This document shows positions 17,536 to 26,237 of a stretch of DNA of 64,000 nt, in pieces. The stretch's first letter is position 1, and each line of letters starts with the position of its first letter. The stretch is from Oceanospirillum sp047518265 (GTDB lineage: Bacteria; Pseudomonadota; Gammaproteobacteria; Pseudomonadales; Halomonadaceae). The stretch covers positions 13,912 to 77,911 of the forward strand of contig JAKZRG010000028.1 of assembly GCA_047518265.1 (NCBI GenBank), read 5' to 3'. The translations under genes were made by a program, and so were the position numbers. The notes beneath the pieces were generated by a model, which saw nothing but the letters and a program-made list of their open reading frames with translations, was not told where the DNA came from and did not search any database.

Positions 17536-17561
17536 AGATATGTTACAACATAACATTTGAG
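17536..17561 (-). promoter_or_regulatory. Zur-box-like operator
   Basis: ATGTTA-CAACA-TAACAT (17,540-17,556), a perfect 6-bp inverted repeat with a 5-bp spacer. It matches the core of the gammaproteobacterial Zur consensus (ATGTTATAATATAACAT). It lies about 45 bp upstream of the AztD-like start, facing that gene. It predicts zinc-repressed expression of the AztD-porin-SBP-permease run. Confidence 0.8.
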
Positions 17562-17724
17562 AAAAACAAGATAGATCTTTATAAAACCACCACTCCAGGA
17601 TTCTTTGTAGGGACAGAGCCCAACGTAATAGACCTATTGCAGCTATACTGAGGTAATACCGGCAAAAAGGACGGCCTTTTCAATCATCGATTGATTCGAA
17701 AGAAACCCCTTTGGAGGTGATATT

Positions 17725-18858
17725 TTGTCTGGTCAATTGTTAAGTGTTCTGCCCACACCCAGCCTTGCGCCAACCCCTACTGGAAGAACTATCGTCTATG
17801 GTTTTTGTTGGGCCTTAATCTCCAGCTCATTGATTCTTTTTGCATATGGCTATTATCTGGCTATCTCATTTACCGAGCTTAATCATCTTGCCCTACAGCA
17901 CTTTATCCCTGGAGTACTCTTTATAGTAGGCGGGGTTCTCTTTTGGTTAGGCTATAAAGAAGAGGTACGGCGTAAACTCTATTGGCCCTTATCCACACTG
18001 GTGCTGACCCTATTTTGGTTAGGCACCGCTTATGCCGTTTTAGATCTTTGGCAAGACAGAGCCATAGGCGAGAAGATCCTCCTGATTGGCTTCTTTAGCT
18101 TACTGCTTGCCTGGTATACCCGCTTAAAACTCATGCTGCTATCACAAGCACTATTAATCGCCGGTTACAGCTATCTTGTGTTTACCGACCCTGTATTAGG
18201 TTTAATGGATCAATTCCTAGCCGCTGTAAAACTCCCTCTACTGATCTTACTGCTGCTACTTACCCTAAGAAACCAGTATCAGTTTGGCTTAAAAATGCTA
18301 ACGGAGAACGAAAGACTGGTGGATTCCCTGCGAGCCATGAGCTACACCGACGAACTGACCGGCCTAGCCAATCGAAAAGGTTTTTACGAAGCGCTAAAAG
18401 ATGATCTGGATAATGCCGACCGCTTTCACGCCCCCTTATCCTTAATGATCGTAGACGTGGACGACTTTAAACAATACAACGACAGCTTTGGTCATCTCGT
18501 AGGGGATATCTGCTTACGCAAGTTATCCACTATATTGACCGACCAAGCACAAAGGGCCGTTGATACCGTCGCCCGTATTGGAGGAGAAGAATTCGCCCTA
18601 ATACTGCCCAGCAGCAATACCAAGCAAGCCGTACAGCTGGCCGATAAAATTCAACAAGCCTTAACAGAGGCGGCAATAACCCACGGAGAATCCAGTGTCG
18701 CCGCCCAAATCACCGTCAGTATCGGCATTGCCACCTACCAACAAGACGACGAAGAGAGCTTTTACCAAAAAGCAGACCAAGCCCTAAACCGCGCAAAAGA
18801 GAAAGGTAAAAACCGCTACGAGATTTCCAGCCTATTAGACTGCAATCAAAACGCATAA
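17725..18858 (+). CDS. membrane diguanylate cyclase (GGDEF)
   Basis: A 377-residue protein with about six transmembrane helices in the first 185 residues, followed by a GGDEF domain. The active site GGEEF is at residues 286-290 (VARIGGEEF). An RxxD inhibitory site (RAVD) lies five residues before, so the enzyme is expected to be active and feedback-regulated. The start is a TTG at 17,725, supported by GGAGGTGA four bases upstream and by the absence of any nearby ATG in frame. It should produce cyclic di-GMP in response to an unknown membrane signal. A hairpin follows the stop. Confidence 0.9.
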   Translation: MSGQLLSVLPTPSLAPTPTGRTIVYGFCWALISSSLILFAYGYYLAISFTELNHLALQHFIPGVLFIVGGVLFWLGYKEEVRRKLYWPLSTLVLTLFWLGTAYAVLDLWQDRAIGEKILLIGFFSLLLAWYTRLKLMLLSQALLIAGYSYLVFTDPVLGLMDQFLAAVKLPLLILLLLLTLRNQYQFGLKMLTENERLVDSLRAMSYTDELTGLANRKGFYEALKDDLDNADRFHAPLSLMIVDVDDFKQYNDSFGHLVGDICLRKLSTILTDQAQRAVDTVARIGGEEFALILPSSNTKQAVQLADKIQQALTEAAITHGESSVAAQITVSIGIATYQQDDEESFYQKADQALNRAKEKGKNRYEISSLLDCNQNA

Positions 18859-18876
18859 CTCCTCTCCCTTCCTTTA

Positions 18877-18908
18877 AAGCAAGCCGTCACTCATACGACG
18901 GCTTGCTT
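18877..18908 (+). terminator. hairpin after diguanylate cyclase gene
   Basis: AAGCAAGCCGTC pairs with GACGGCTTGCTT, a perfect 12-bp stem with an 8-nt loop. No U-tract follows, so it is either a weak terminator or an RNA-stabilising 3' structure. Confidence 0.5.
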
Positions 18909-18910
18909 AC

Positions 18911-19493
18911 ATCTAAAATAAACCTAATACATATAGGGTAATCCCTAGTCACCCTAAATATGATTGCTGGGATATGTAGCATTTTTTGAATATACAACCT
19001 ATTTAGATCAATACATAAATCATCCATATATTAGACTATAAATTAATCAAACCGTTAAAAATGAAGTCACATTTAGTAAGAATTTGAATGTGTTTAATGC
19101 CAACGCCCATACAAAGGAAAAATACTGAAATATTTTGGTATCAGTTTAGTATCACAATGGTATCGTATGAGTGCTAGTTAAGGATCAAGAACGGTAAAGT
19201 CAATAACAATTAGGTGGGCGCAAATGGCAGTTATGCCACTAGTGTTTTTTCTAGGAAAAGCTAGGGTTTTCACTAGTAATTGCCTGTTAACACTACAAAA
19301 AAGCTGCTATCTTGTCATTTATTGTAAGATTAATGCTTGGTAGATAAGCGCTTGATATTAAAAAAATATTGCAGATGTAAACGAGTATAAATGTCGTCTT
19401 TGTAAATACTAGAAAGTTGATAATAATAAATCGGTACAGTAGCATCGATGGCTGTTTGCAGATGTAATCATCGCATAATGGGGATGATCAATT
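18911..19493 (+). promoter_or_regulatory. 583-bp upstream region of TOMM kinase, with repeats and dyad
   Basis: No gene is visible in this AT-rich stretch. Three copies of a (G/A)GTATC hexamer occur at 19,137, 19,148 and 19,159, exactly 11 bp apart (one helical turn), the layout of OmpR/PhoB-type direct-repeat operators. Farther on, CACTAGTG (19,237-19,244) and CACTAGTA (19,271-19,278) lie within a larger imperfect dyad (GGCAGTTA…TAATTGCC). They flank CTAGGAAAAGCTAGG-like inner repeats. These are candidate control elements for the kinase gene at 19,494. Confidence 0.5.
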
Positions 19494-22400
19494 ATGGCGA
19501 CAGATTCAACACGTTACGACGCGATAAGAGAGCACTTTGAGTCGTCGGCGTACGAACTATTAGAAGTGATAGGTGAAGGCGGTTTTGGCCGTGTCTATCG
19601 AGCACAACAAGCCAATACCGGCCAGATTGTTGCTATTAAATTTTTATCTGTTAGTTCTGAGTATGATGACGCCAAAAAGAAGCGTTATATCGAACGCTTT
19701 GAGCGCGAGACACAGCTATGCAGTCGCCTGCAGCACCCCAATATCGTCCGCCTTTTAGATAAAGGCCGTTTTGACGATGATCAGTTATACGCTGTATTTG
19801 AATACGTTGAAGGTAAAACCCTTAAGCAGACCTTAGCAGGGTCGGACTCATTAACCGCAGTGGAAACTGCAGAGGTTATGGGACAGGTATTAGATGCTTT
19901 AGTGCATGCCCATGCTGAAGGGGTTATCCACCGGGACATTAAACCCGCCAATATCATCCTGACAAAAACCGGTGCTAAAACCCACGCCAAAGTACTGGAT
20001 TTTGGTATTGGTACTTTGGCCAACGAAGCCCGTCACCTTGATTATCAAACGCTGACCCTAACGCAAGAAACTCTGGGCACACCGTCTTATAGCGCACCGG
20101 AACAGCTTCGTGGCGAACCCCCGACGGTTAAAACCGATCTTTATGTATGGGCCTTAGTGTTTATCGAATGCTTGATAAAGCAGCCTGCTATCTCTGGCTC
20201 TAATGTTGCGTCCATCTTCCATAAGCAATTAAGTGCCTCGAATGTTCCTTTGCCTGCGGCCATCGTCGGTCACCCTATTGCGGCTTTGCTACGTCGAGCT
20301 TTGCAGAAAAAGGTTCATGAAAGAACGGTAACCGCCGAAGATCTGTATAACGAGTTAAATCAGCTTAACTTTGCAAACCTCGTTGGTGATCTAAGCCCCC
20401 AAGGCTTAACTCAGGGGGGAGACATAAATGCCACCACGCGAGTTGGTGAACAAGATACCATTATCAGCACCAATGCCGCTGCGTTTACAGGTTTAACGGA
20501 ACGTAAACAGATCACAGCCCTAGCCATATGTTTACAGGTGCGCAAAACGACATCTCGTGAGTCACTGGATACAGAGATTATCGATGCCCTGCATCACGAC
20601 CAGAAAAACCAATGCGCTGATATAGCCGTTCGTTATGGCGCTACCCAAGTAGGCATACTGGGTGACACCCTATTATTCTATTTTGGTTATCCAAGTGTCA
20701 GCGATAACGATCCAAGACTCTGTGCCCGTGCAGCACTGGATATTATCAGTGGTCTAGCAAAACGTAACTCCCTATTAAAAGACAGCCACGGCATCGCGAT
20801 GCAGGCACGACTAGGGATTAATACCGGCATAGTCACCACCTATTCAGATGCCGCGCCAGAAGGGGATACACCCAATATTGCTCTAGAACTGGCCCGCTGT
20901 GCGGATATAGACCATATCTTATGTTCCGACACATCTAGAAAAATCCTAGAACCCTATATTGAATTTGAAGTCGCCAATGCCCTTCAGTTAGGTATCAATG
21001 CCGAAGAGGTCGCAACCTTTAAATTGAGCGGAGAGCGCCAAGTCGAAGCCTTTGGTTTCTTAAGGGGCACCCGCCGTAACGACGCCTTTATTGGACGTGA
21101 CACCGAACTAGCAGAACTTATTGAACTATTAACAACGGGCCACACGGACAGCCAAAACAAGCTAGCACATGTACACGGTGAAGCCGGTATCGGTAAATCC
21201 CGCTTAGTATTTGAACTACGGGATAAAGCCAAAGACCACCACCATTATGTAGCCCAATGTTTACCAGAACACCAGAATAACGCCCTATACCCTATTCTGA
21301 ATCTACTGAAATACAAATACTCTTTAGATGCACTGAGCACAGAAAAAACTCAGGCCCTATTAACAAAAGCCGCAGTAAAAATAGAAGGTGCAAACGAAGG
21401 CAGCATAACATCAGCACTGCCAATTCTGTTTACATGGCTGAATATCCCACTGCCAGAAGGCATGGAACCTTCGCCACTAGCACCAGACGTGCAAAAACAG
21501 CACTTGTTTAAGGCACTAAGCGCCCTATTTAAAGTGGATAGCAGTACTGTAAACACCCAAAACGATAGCAGTGAGCAAAGCCTGTATATCTTTGAGGATA
21601 TGCACTGGGCAGATCCCACCAGTGTGGAATTTATCAGCCAGTTTGCACAGTCTTTAAAAGGTACCCCCCACGTATTTATCAGTACCTCTCGACAGCCATT
21701 ACCAGAAATGCTTAGCGGCCAGGGTTTTAACGATATAGAGGTAAACAAGCTCTCTACAGAAGCCACTACCAAATTTATCGTAACCCTATTCGATAACGAG
21801 AAAGTCTCATCCAATGTATTAGATGTACTGATCTCCCGTACTGATGGTATCCCGCTGTTTATCGAAGAACTGATCAATATGCTGCAACAAAAAAGCTTAA
21901 CTCATAAGCTAAACGGCATTATTGACTTTGTCAGCCCCGATAAACTGGACGAAGTACCGACGAACCTAAGAGACTCCTTACAGCAAAAACTGGATACACT
22001 GGTTTACTCCAAGGAGACAGCCCAGCTTGCAGCAACCATTGGCCGAGAGTTTGATTATGACTTGCTGATAGCCGCCTCAAACCATAGTGAAGGGCAAGTA
22101 CAGAGCGATCTGGACGAACTAGTAGAAGCTGACCTTATTATTCAGCAACGTAAGGTAGATGGCGATAGTTATATATTTAAGCATGCTCTAGTTAGAGATG
22201 CAGCTTATGAGACACTTAGCAGTAAAGTTAGAAAATCAAGTCATCTCAGACTATCTGCAGCTATTACTAATAGCTTTCCTCTTTTTGTTGAAAGGCAACC
22301 TTTAGAGCTAGCACGTCACCTGGCCTTATCAGATAATTTTTTGTCTGCTGTGGATTACGGATTAACGAGTATTAAAAAACAGATAAATAGTTTTTCTTAT

Positions 22401-23612
22401 AATGAAGCACTGATAACAAGAGACATCGTAAACAAATGGGCTGATTCAATAGACGGTGAGGAAAATATTTTTTCTAGAAAACTTTCCCTATATGAAGCAT
22501 TGCTTCCAGCTGCTTTATCCGTTGAGGGTTTTTCATCTAATAAAGCAAGCAGCTGGACTCTTGAAATTGAGAGTTATAATAAAATAGGGGAAATAGATAA
22601 ATACCCAGAACTATCTAGGGTATTAGTGAAAATGGAATGGATCAAGCTGGCTAACTTACACTATTCTTCACAACGAGACAAAGCAAAAGAGTTTGGTGAA
22701 TATTTATTATCCAAATATAAAGAAAATGAGTTTAATGAATTTCGAATGCTTGTGCTATCTGTCTTAGGTCAAATATATCAGTTTAGCGGCGATTTAAAAA
22801 AATCAATAGCTAGCTTTGAGAAATCACTTTCTATTTATGATAAAAATACCTCGCACAATGTAAGCCTTGAATACGGCTATGATTTCTACCCAACAACCCT
22901 TGCCTTTTTATCTTTATCTTATATACATGTTGGAAGGCTTGATGATTCCATTTCCGCGATTAATGATGCAGTCGCCTATGCCGAGAGAAACAAGTCAAAG
23001 AATTCAATTATGATAGCATTGAATTTTAAAGCTCTATTTTATTCAATGCTAAGTTTAGATGATCAAGTTTGTTCAGTTGCAAACTATTACAATAAAACAC
23101 ACTACGATGAAAGAGAGCCAATCTTTTACAAAGTATACATGGACATAATGCACTCTGCTGCTTTATGCGACACTGATAAATCTAAAAAATTGATTATAAA
23201 TCTCGTAAACTCGGGGCAAAATTTTGCTACAGGATGGTACTTTCACCTAATAGCAAAAAAAATGTTAAGTCTAAATGCAGTAGATGCCGCTATTGAGATG
23301 ATGATGATATCTTTTGATGAAGCTAAAAAATCAGAAGAACATGCTGTACTCCCAATAATCAAACACGCGCTTGCAATGTGTTATTTTAAAAAAGATGGCT
23401 TTTTATCTAAAAGAGTAGAACAATCTATTATCGATGCAATTGAATTATCTCAATCTCAAGAAGCTCATTATCTTGAATATAACTCTCGAAAATTTATTTC
23501 GGATATTGATTCTAACCGCAATATTTGCAAAGATGAAAAACGGATTGAAGAGTTAAGATATCTACTAATAGAAAAATCCAGCAACACAATGATGTCACAT
23601 GACTTATTTTAG
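19494..23612 (+). CDS. TOMM-system Ser/Thr kinase / cyclase / ATPase fusion protein
   Basis: A 1372-residue cytoplasmic fusion protein of the type NCBI calls TOMM system kinase/cyclase. The kinase domain (residues 17-290) has IGEGGFGRV, Lys49, HRDIKPAN (Asp148) and DFG (Asp169), so it should be active. A class III cyclase-like region (about 335-520) keeps GDTLLFYFGYP, but the first metal-binding aspartate (usually in VLFADLV) is replaced by ALAICLQ, so cyclase activity is doubtful. An AAA-type ATPase domain (about 540-850) has Walker A GEAGIGKS (562-569) and Walker B LYIFED (697-702). The remainder looks like helical TPR-like repeats. From about 22,170 the base composition turns markedly AT-rich. 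Its presumed role is sensing and signalling for the adjacent peptide-modification cluster. Confidence 0.9.
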   Translation: MATDSTRYDAIREHFESSAYELLEVIGEGGFGRVYRAQQANTGQIVAIKFLSVSSEYDDAKKKRYIERFERETQLCSRLQHPNIVRLLDKGRFDDDQLYAVFEYVEGKTLKQTLAGSDSLTAVETAEVMGQVLDALVHAHAEGVIHRDIKPANIILTKTGAKTHAKVLDFGIGTLANEARHLDYQTLTLTQETLGTPSYSAPEQLRGEPPTVKTDLYVWALVFIECLIKQPAISGSNVASIFHKQLSASNVPLPAAIVGHPIAALLRRALQKKVHERTVTAEDLYNELNQLNFANLVGDLSPQGLTQGGDINATTRVGEQDTIISTNAAAFTGLTERKQITALAICLQVRKTTSRESLDTEIIDALHHDQKNQCADIAVRYGATQVGILGDTLLFYFGYPSVSDNDPRLCARAALDIISGLAKRNSLLKDSHGIAMQARLGINTGIVTTYSDAAPEGDTPNIALELARCADIDHILCSDTSRKILEPYIEFEVANALQLGINAEEVATFKLSGERQVEAFGFLRGTRRNDAFIGRDTELAELIELLTTGHTDSQNKLAHVHGEAGIGKSRLVFELRDKAKDHHHYVAQCLPEHQNNALYPILNLLKYKYSLDALSTEKTQALLTKAAVKIEGANEGSITSALPILFTWLNIPLPEGMEPSPLAPDVQKQHLFKALSALFKVDSSTVNTQNDSSEQSLYIFEDMHWADPTSVEFISQFAQSLKGTPHVFISTSRQPLPEMLSGQGFNDIEVNKLSTEATTKFIVTLFDNEKVSSNVLDVLISRTDGIPLFIEELINMLQQKSLTHKLNGIIDFVSPDKLDEVPTNLRDSLQQKLDTLVYSKETAQLAATIGREFDYDLLIAASNHSEGQVQSDLDELVEADLIIQQRKVDGDSYIFKHALVRDAAYETLSSKVRKSSHLRLSAAITNSFPLFVERQPLELARHLALSDNFLSAVDYGLTSIKKQINSFSYNEALITRDIVNKWADSIDGEENIFSRKLSLYEALLPAALSVEGFSSNKASSWTLEIESYNKIGEIDKYPELSRVLVKMEWIKLANLHYSSQRDKAKEFGEYLLSKYKENEFNEFRMLVLSVLGQIYQFSGDLKKSIASFEKSLSIYDKNTSHNVSLEYGYDFYPTTLAFLSLSYIHVGRLDDSISAINDAVAYAERNKSKNSIMIALNFKALFYSMLSLDDQVCSVANYYNKTHYDEREPIFYKVYMDIMHSAALCDTDKSKKLIINLVNSGQNFATGWYFHLIAKKMLSLNAVDAAIEMMMISFDEAKKSEEHAVLPIIKHALAMCYFKKDGFLSKRVEQSIIDAIELSQSQEAHYLEYNSRKFISDIDSNRNICKDEKRIEELRYLLIEKSSNTMMSHDLF

Positions 23613-23636
23613 TATTATAATTTGAAGGATTTAACA

Positions 23637-24500
23637 ATGAATGGTTTAAACACAAGCGCCACTAGTATCTTTGTCAAAGATGTTGCCACTTGGGAGATGC
23701 TATGGCAGCGAGCGGTTGCTTATTATTGGAGTAATTATAAAGAGATTACTGAAACGGTTAGCCAGCAAAATGTACTTGCTCACGTGCTAAAGGAGTTGAA
23801 CGTAGTTAATGCTGTTAGTGAAGAAAATGGCGTTGTTGCTTTCACCTCTGAGCCAAATGGTGTGGGCCATAAAATCGTTGAAGTAAAAGTGAATGATGGC
23901 AGTAGCTACCCTCTTCCAAAATATAATACCAATGATGCGTTTAGACCTATCAATGGATGGGAAGACTTAGCCGTAGGTCTTACAATTAGAATTCCTAAAA
24001 ACCCAAAAGATAAAGATCAAGAATTGACAGTTCTGTCTCAATTTGTACAACTTGGAATGTATTACCCATTCGGACAAGCATCAAGCGGTTCATTTTCTAC
24101 TGATAGTGTAAAAGCCGTATCAGCTACGGATGGTGACTCTCAAGCAGGTGATCGCACAGGCGTTAAAGAGGTAGATGCAGATTATGATTGGATTCAGTTT
24201 GTTCCAAGACTTGCTGCATATATCTGGGGGCAAGATGAAGCCTTTAATCAAGATTCTTTAGATATTAATATTAATATTAATAGTCGTCTTACTGAGAACT
24301 TAGGTTATGAAATCAGTGAAGGACTTATAGTAAGTGCTGAATATGCTAAATCTGAACCAGTTACCAATGGTCAGTTCAACTATAATGATTATGTCAGTCT
24401 CGTTACTGTTGAATTTCCTGCTCCTCCAGAGCTAGAGCAACCTATGGCCTTAGCTGATCTAATTGCTAAAGGTGCAAACAATCCGTTCACAAGTAGCTAA
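23637..24500 (+). CDS. TOMM precursor protein 1 (BMA_0021-like family)
   Basis: A 287-residue precursor-like protein with two tandem modules. Each module starts with a Trp-rich helix (WEMLWQRAVAYYWSNY; WIQFVPRLAAYIWG) and ends in a hydrophobic, aromatic segment (VQLGMYYPFG; GANNPFTSS). The C-terminal TSS is the only cluster of heterocyclisable residues at the very end. Precursors of the BMA_0021/BMA_0022 TOMM family share such long leaders and a terminal (Y/N)PFT motif, as I recall. The ATG at 23,637 is chosen over a TTG at 23,622 because GAAGGA at 23,624-23,629 is its ribosome-binding site. It is followed immediately by a terminator hairpin, which would make this message more abundant than the enzymes. 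Confidence 0.75.
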   Translation: MNGLNTSATSIFVKDVATWEMLWQRAVAYYWSNYKEITETVSQQNVLAHVLKELNVVNAVSEENGVVAFTSEPNGVGHKIVEVKVNDGSSYPLPKYNTNDAFRPINGWEDLAVGLTIRIPKNPKDKDQELTVLSQFVQLGMYYPFGQASSGSFSTDSVKAVSATDGDSQAGDRTGVKEVDADYDWIQFVPRLAAYIWGQDEAFNQDSLDINININSRLTENLGYEISEGLIVSAEYAKSEPVTNGQFNYNDYVSLVTVEFPAPPELEQPMALADLIAKGANNPFTSS

Positions 24501-24509
24501 CCTATAATT

Positions 24510-24537
24510 ACAGGGATATTAACTTATCCCTGTTTTT
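24510..24537 (+). terminator. terminator after precursor 1
   Basis: ACAGGGATA pairs with TATCCCTGT, a 9-bp stem with a 6-nt loop, then TTTTT. It lies 9 bp past the stop and 24 bp before the dioxygenase gene, so partial read-through would set the ratio of precursor to enzyme. Confidence 0.85.
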
Positions 24538-24560
24538 ATCTTTAATGATAGGAAATTTAC

Positions 24561-25346
24561 ATGTCCGTAGATAATCCTCTCCCCCATTTTGAAAGATTCG
24601 GCACTGACGGTTGTTTATTACTTGACGATATTGGATTGCCAGGTCAGCTGATTGATGATGCAAAAAATAGCATACATCAAATGCTGAACAAGCAGTTTGA
24701 GACAGATGTTGAGCCCTGGTGTTTTGTCGGGGACGGTAAAACCGAAGTAACACGTCTATCTCAAATTCATCTATCAAGCAGGCATATATATAACCTTTTA
24801 ACTCACCCTAATATAGGCAAAATTGCAGCGGATATTACAGGTTCTAAAAAAATAAGAATCTGGGGCACTCAGCTTTATTATAAACCTGCTGGCAGCGGGA
24901 AAAAGGGGCAAGTTGGCCTGCATCGAGATTCTCAGCATGTACCCTATTTTAAAAGCGGAGTGTTAACTGCATGGCTTCCTCTAACTAATATTCATTCTAA
25001 TAGCGGCCCTCTAATTTATGTTAAAGGATCTCACCAGTGGGATATTGACCTAAGTTACTCGGGTGGTCATATTCAAGATATGAAGTCTCAAAAGTCTTTG
25101 CTCCGTTGTGCTTCTTCTGAGCATTTATGGCAAGAGAGTCAAGCGACTATCCCTGCCGGTGGGATTTGCTTCCATCATATGGATATGCTTCATGGTAGTG
25201 ATGAAAATACTTCAGATGAAGAACGTATAGCAATTGCATTTGGCTTGATAACCGACGATGCAACTTATTGTCCTGATGCTGAAGATTTTGGATATGCATC
25301 GATATTAAATGATGAAAAATATTGCCCAGTAATATATAACAAATAA
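24561..25346 (+). CDS. phytanoyl-CoA-dioxygenase-like Fe(II)/2-oxoglutarate oxygenase
   Basis: A 261-residue PhyH-family oxygenase. The iron-binding HxD is in GLHRDSQ, and the distal histidine in HHMDMLHGSDEN. The 2-oxoglutarate-binding arginine sits in the EERIAIAFGL segment, so all key residues are present. It should hydroxylate or desaturate a substrate using 2-oxoglutarate and oxygen. It sits between precursor 1 and precursor 2 in the same direction, suggesting that the oxidation acts on the precursor core, before or after the YcaO enzymes. The substrate is unproven. Confidence 0.85.
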   Translation: MSVDNPLPHFERFGTDGCLLLDDIGLPGQLIDDAKNSIHQMLNKQFETDVEPWCFVGDGKTEVTRLSQIHLSSRHIYNLLTHPNIGKIAADITGSKKIRIWGTQLYYKPAGSGKKGQVGLHRDSQHVPYFKSGVLTAWLPLTNIHSNSGPLIYVKGSHQWDIDLSYSGGHIQDMKSQKSLLRCASSEHLWQESQATIPAGGICFHHMDMLHGSDENTSDEERIAIAFGLITDDATYCPDAEDFGYASILNDEKYCPVIYNK

Positions 25347-25383
25347 CTTTAGATTATAATTGGTGTACTGAAGGGAGTGTCAC

Positions 25384-26187
25384 ATGGATCTGTTGATGGA
25401 TTTTAGAATTTCATATTTAAAAGCTATCTCTCTAGCTTGGAATGATGATGAATTTAAAAATAAACTTTTAGAGTCAGACAATGTTTTAGACCTCTTCAGC
25501 AGCAGAGGTGAAAGAGATCGATTTAACTCATATCAAAACCCGTTTTCAAATTTAATTGTTACAGTATCAGACTCTCATGAAGTAAAGTGGGATGACAGCT
25601 TGATAAACAATTGGTTTGGCCCTAACGACTATATCGATATTTACCTTCCTGAAAAGCCTCAAAATGACTCTGACTCCGCAGAAGCTCTAGCCCAATTCTA
25701 CTACTTATTCCCAGATATTATGGGGCCGATTAAAAAAAATGGCTCAAGCTTAGATAATTCGCAAGGTTCTAGTGTATTGAGCCGAGGATCTCAGTCTTCT
25801 CAGCTTGGAATTAGTGGCGATAAATTTACTGACTTTGGCGCTTTAATGCTCAAAGTCATTTCATTATCCTGGGAAAATAATAAATTTCTCGATGAACTGT
25901 ATTCTGCCTCCGGCCCAGAAGATGCTAAAGATAATCAAAGGTTTGATTCTTCGCCTGTATTGAGCAAATACTTTGCTTATAATAATCCATGGAATTTTAA
26001 TCTGCGCTTTAGATCTGCAGAGAACTTTAAATTTGAAGAAGTTAATGGCTTAAAGCAGTGGGTTAATATACCTAGCAACCATATCAATCTATGGTTCCCC
26101 TCTGCTCCAAAATCTGAAAAAATCCGTCCGATTGCCTTGGCATCATATAATAGTAATGGCGCTGCGTACCCCTTTACTTGTAGCTGA
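25384..26187 (+). CDS. TOMM precursor protein 2 (BMA_0021-like family)
   Basis: A 267-residue precursor with two tandem modules. Each opens with a nitrile-hydratase-leader-like helix (ISYLKAISLAWNDDEFKNKLLE; MLKVISLSWENNKFLDELY) and closes with an aromatic segment (QFYYLFPDIMG; GAAYPFTCS). The C-terminal TCS carries the only Cys of the three core tails. Positions 120-140 are Ser-rich (DNSQGSSVLSRGSQSSQ), probably a linker. The ATG at 25,384 follows AAGGGAG at good spacing. It shares its arrangement with precursors 1 and 3 although sequence identity looks low outside the helices and the tail. A hairpin follows the stop. Confidence 0.75.
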   Translation: MDLLMDFRISYLKAISLAWNDDEFKNKLLESDNVLDLFSSRGERDRFNSYQNPFSNLIVTVSDSHEVKWDDSLINNWFGPNDYIDIYLPEKPQNDSDSAEALAQFYYLFPDIMGPIKKNGSSLDNSQGSSVLSRGSQSSQLGISGDKFTDFGALMLKVISLSWENNKFLDELYSASGPEDAKDNQRFDSSPVLSKYFAYNNPWNFNLRFRSAENFKFEEVNGLKQWVNIPSNHINLWFPSAPKSEKIRPIALASYNSNGAAYPFTCS

Positions 26188-26193
26188 TCTATG

Positions 26194-26223
26194 AAAGGGG
26201 CCATCCATTGGGTTGCCCTTTTT
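26194..26223 (+). terminator. terminator-like hairpin after precursor 2
   Basis: AAAGGG pairs with CCCTTT, with a second short stem (ATCC/GGGT) inside and a TTTTT tail beginning in the stem. The hairpin starts 6 bp after the stop and lies 14 bp before the amidohydrolase start. The stem is imperfect, so partial termination is more likely than a full stop. Confidence 0.6.
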
Positions 26224-26237
26224 AGGTAGGAATATAA

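Noticed and set aside
21350..21877. Large reading frame opposite the kinase fusion
   Set aside because: Antisense of a conserved ATPase domain.
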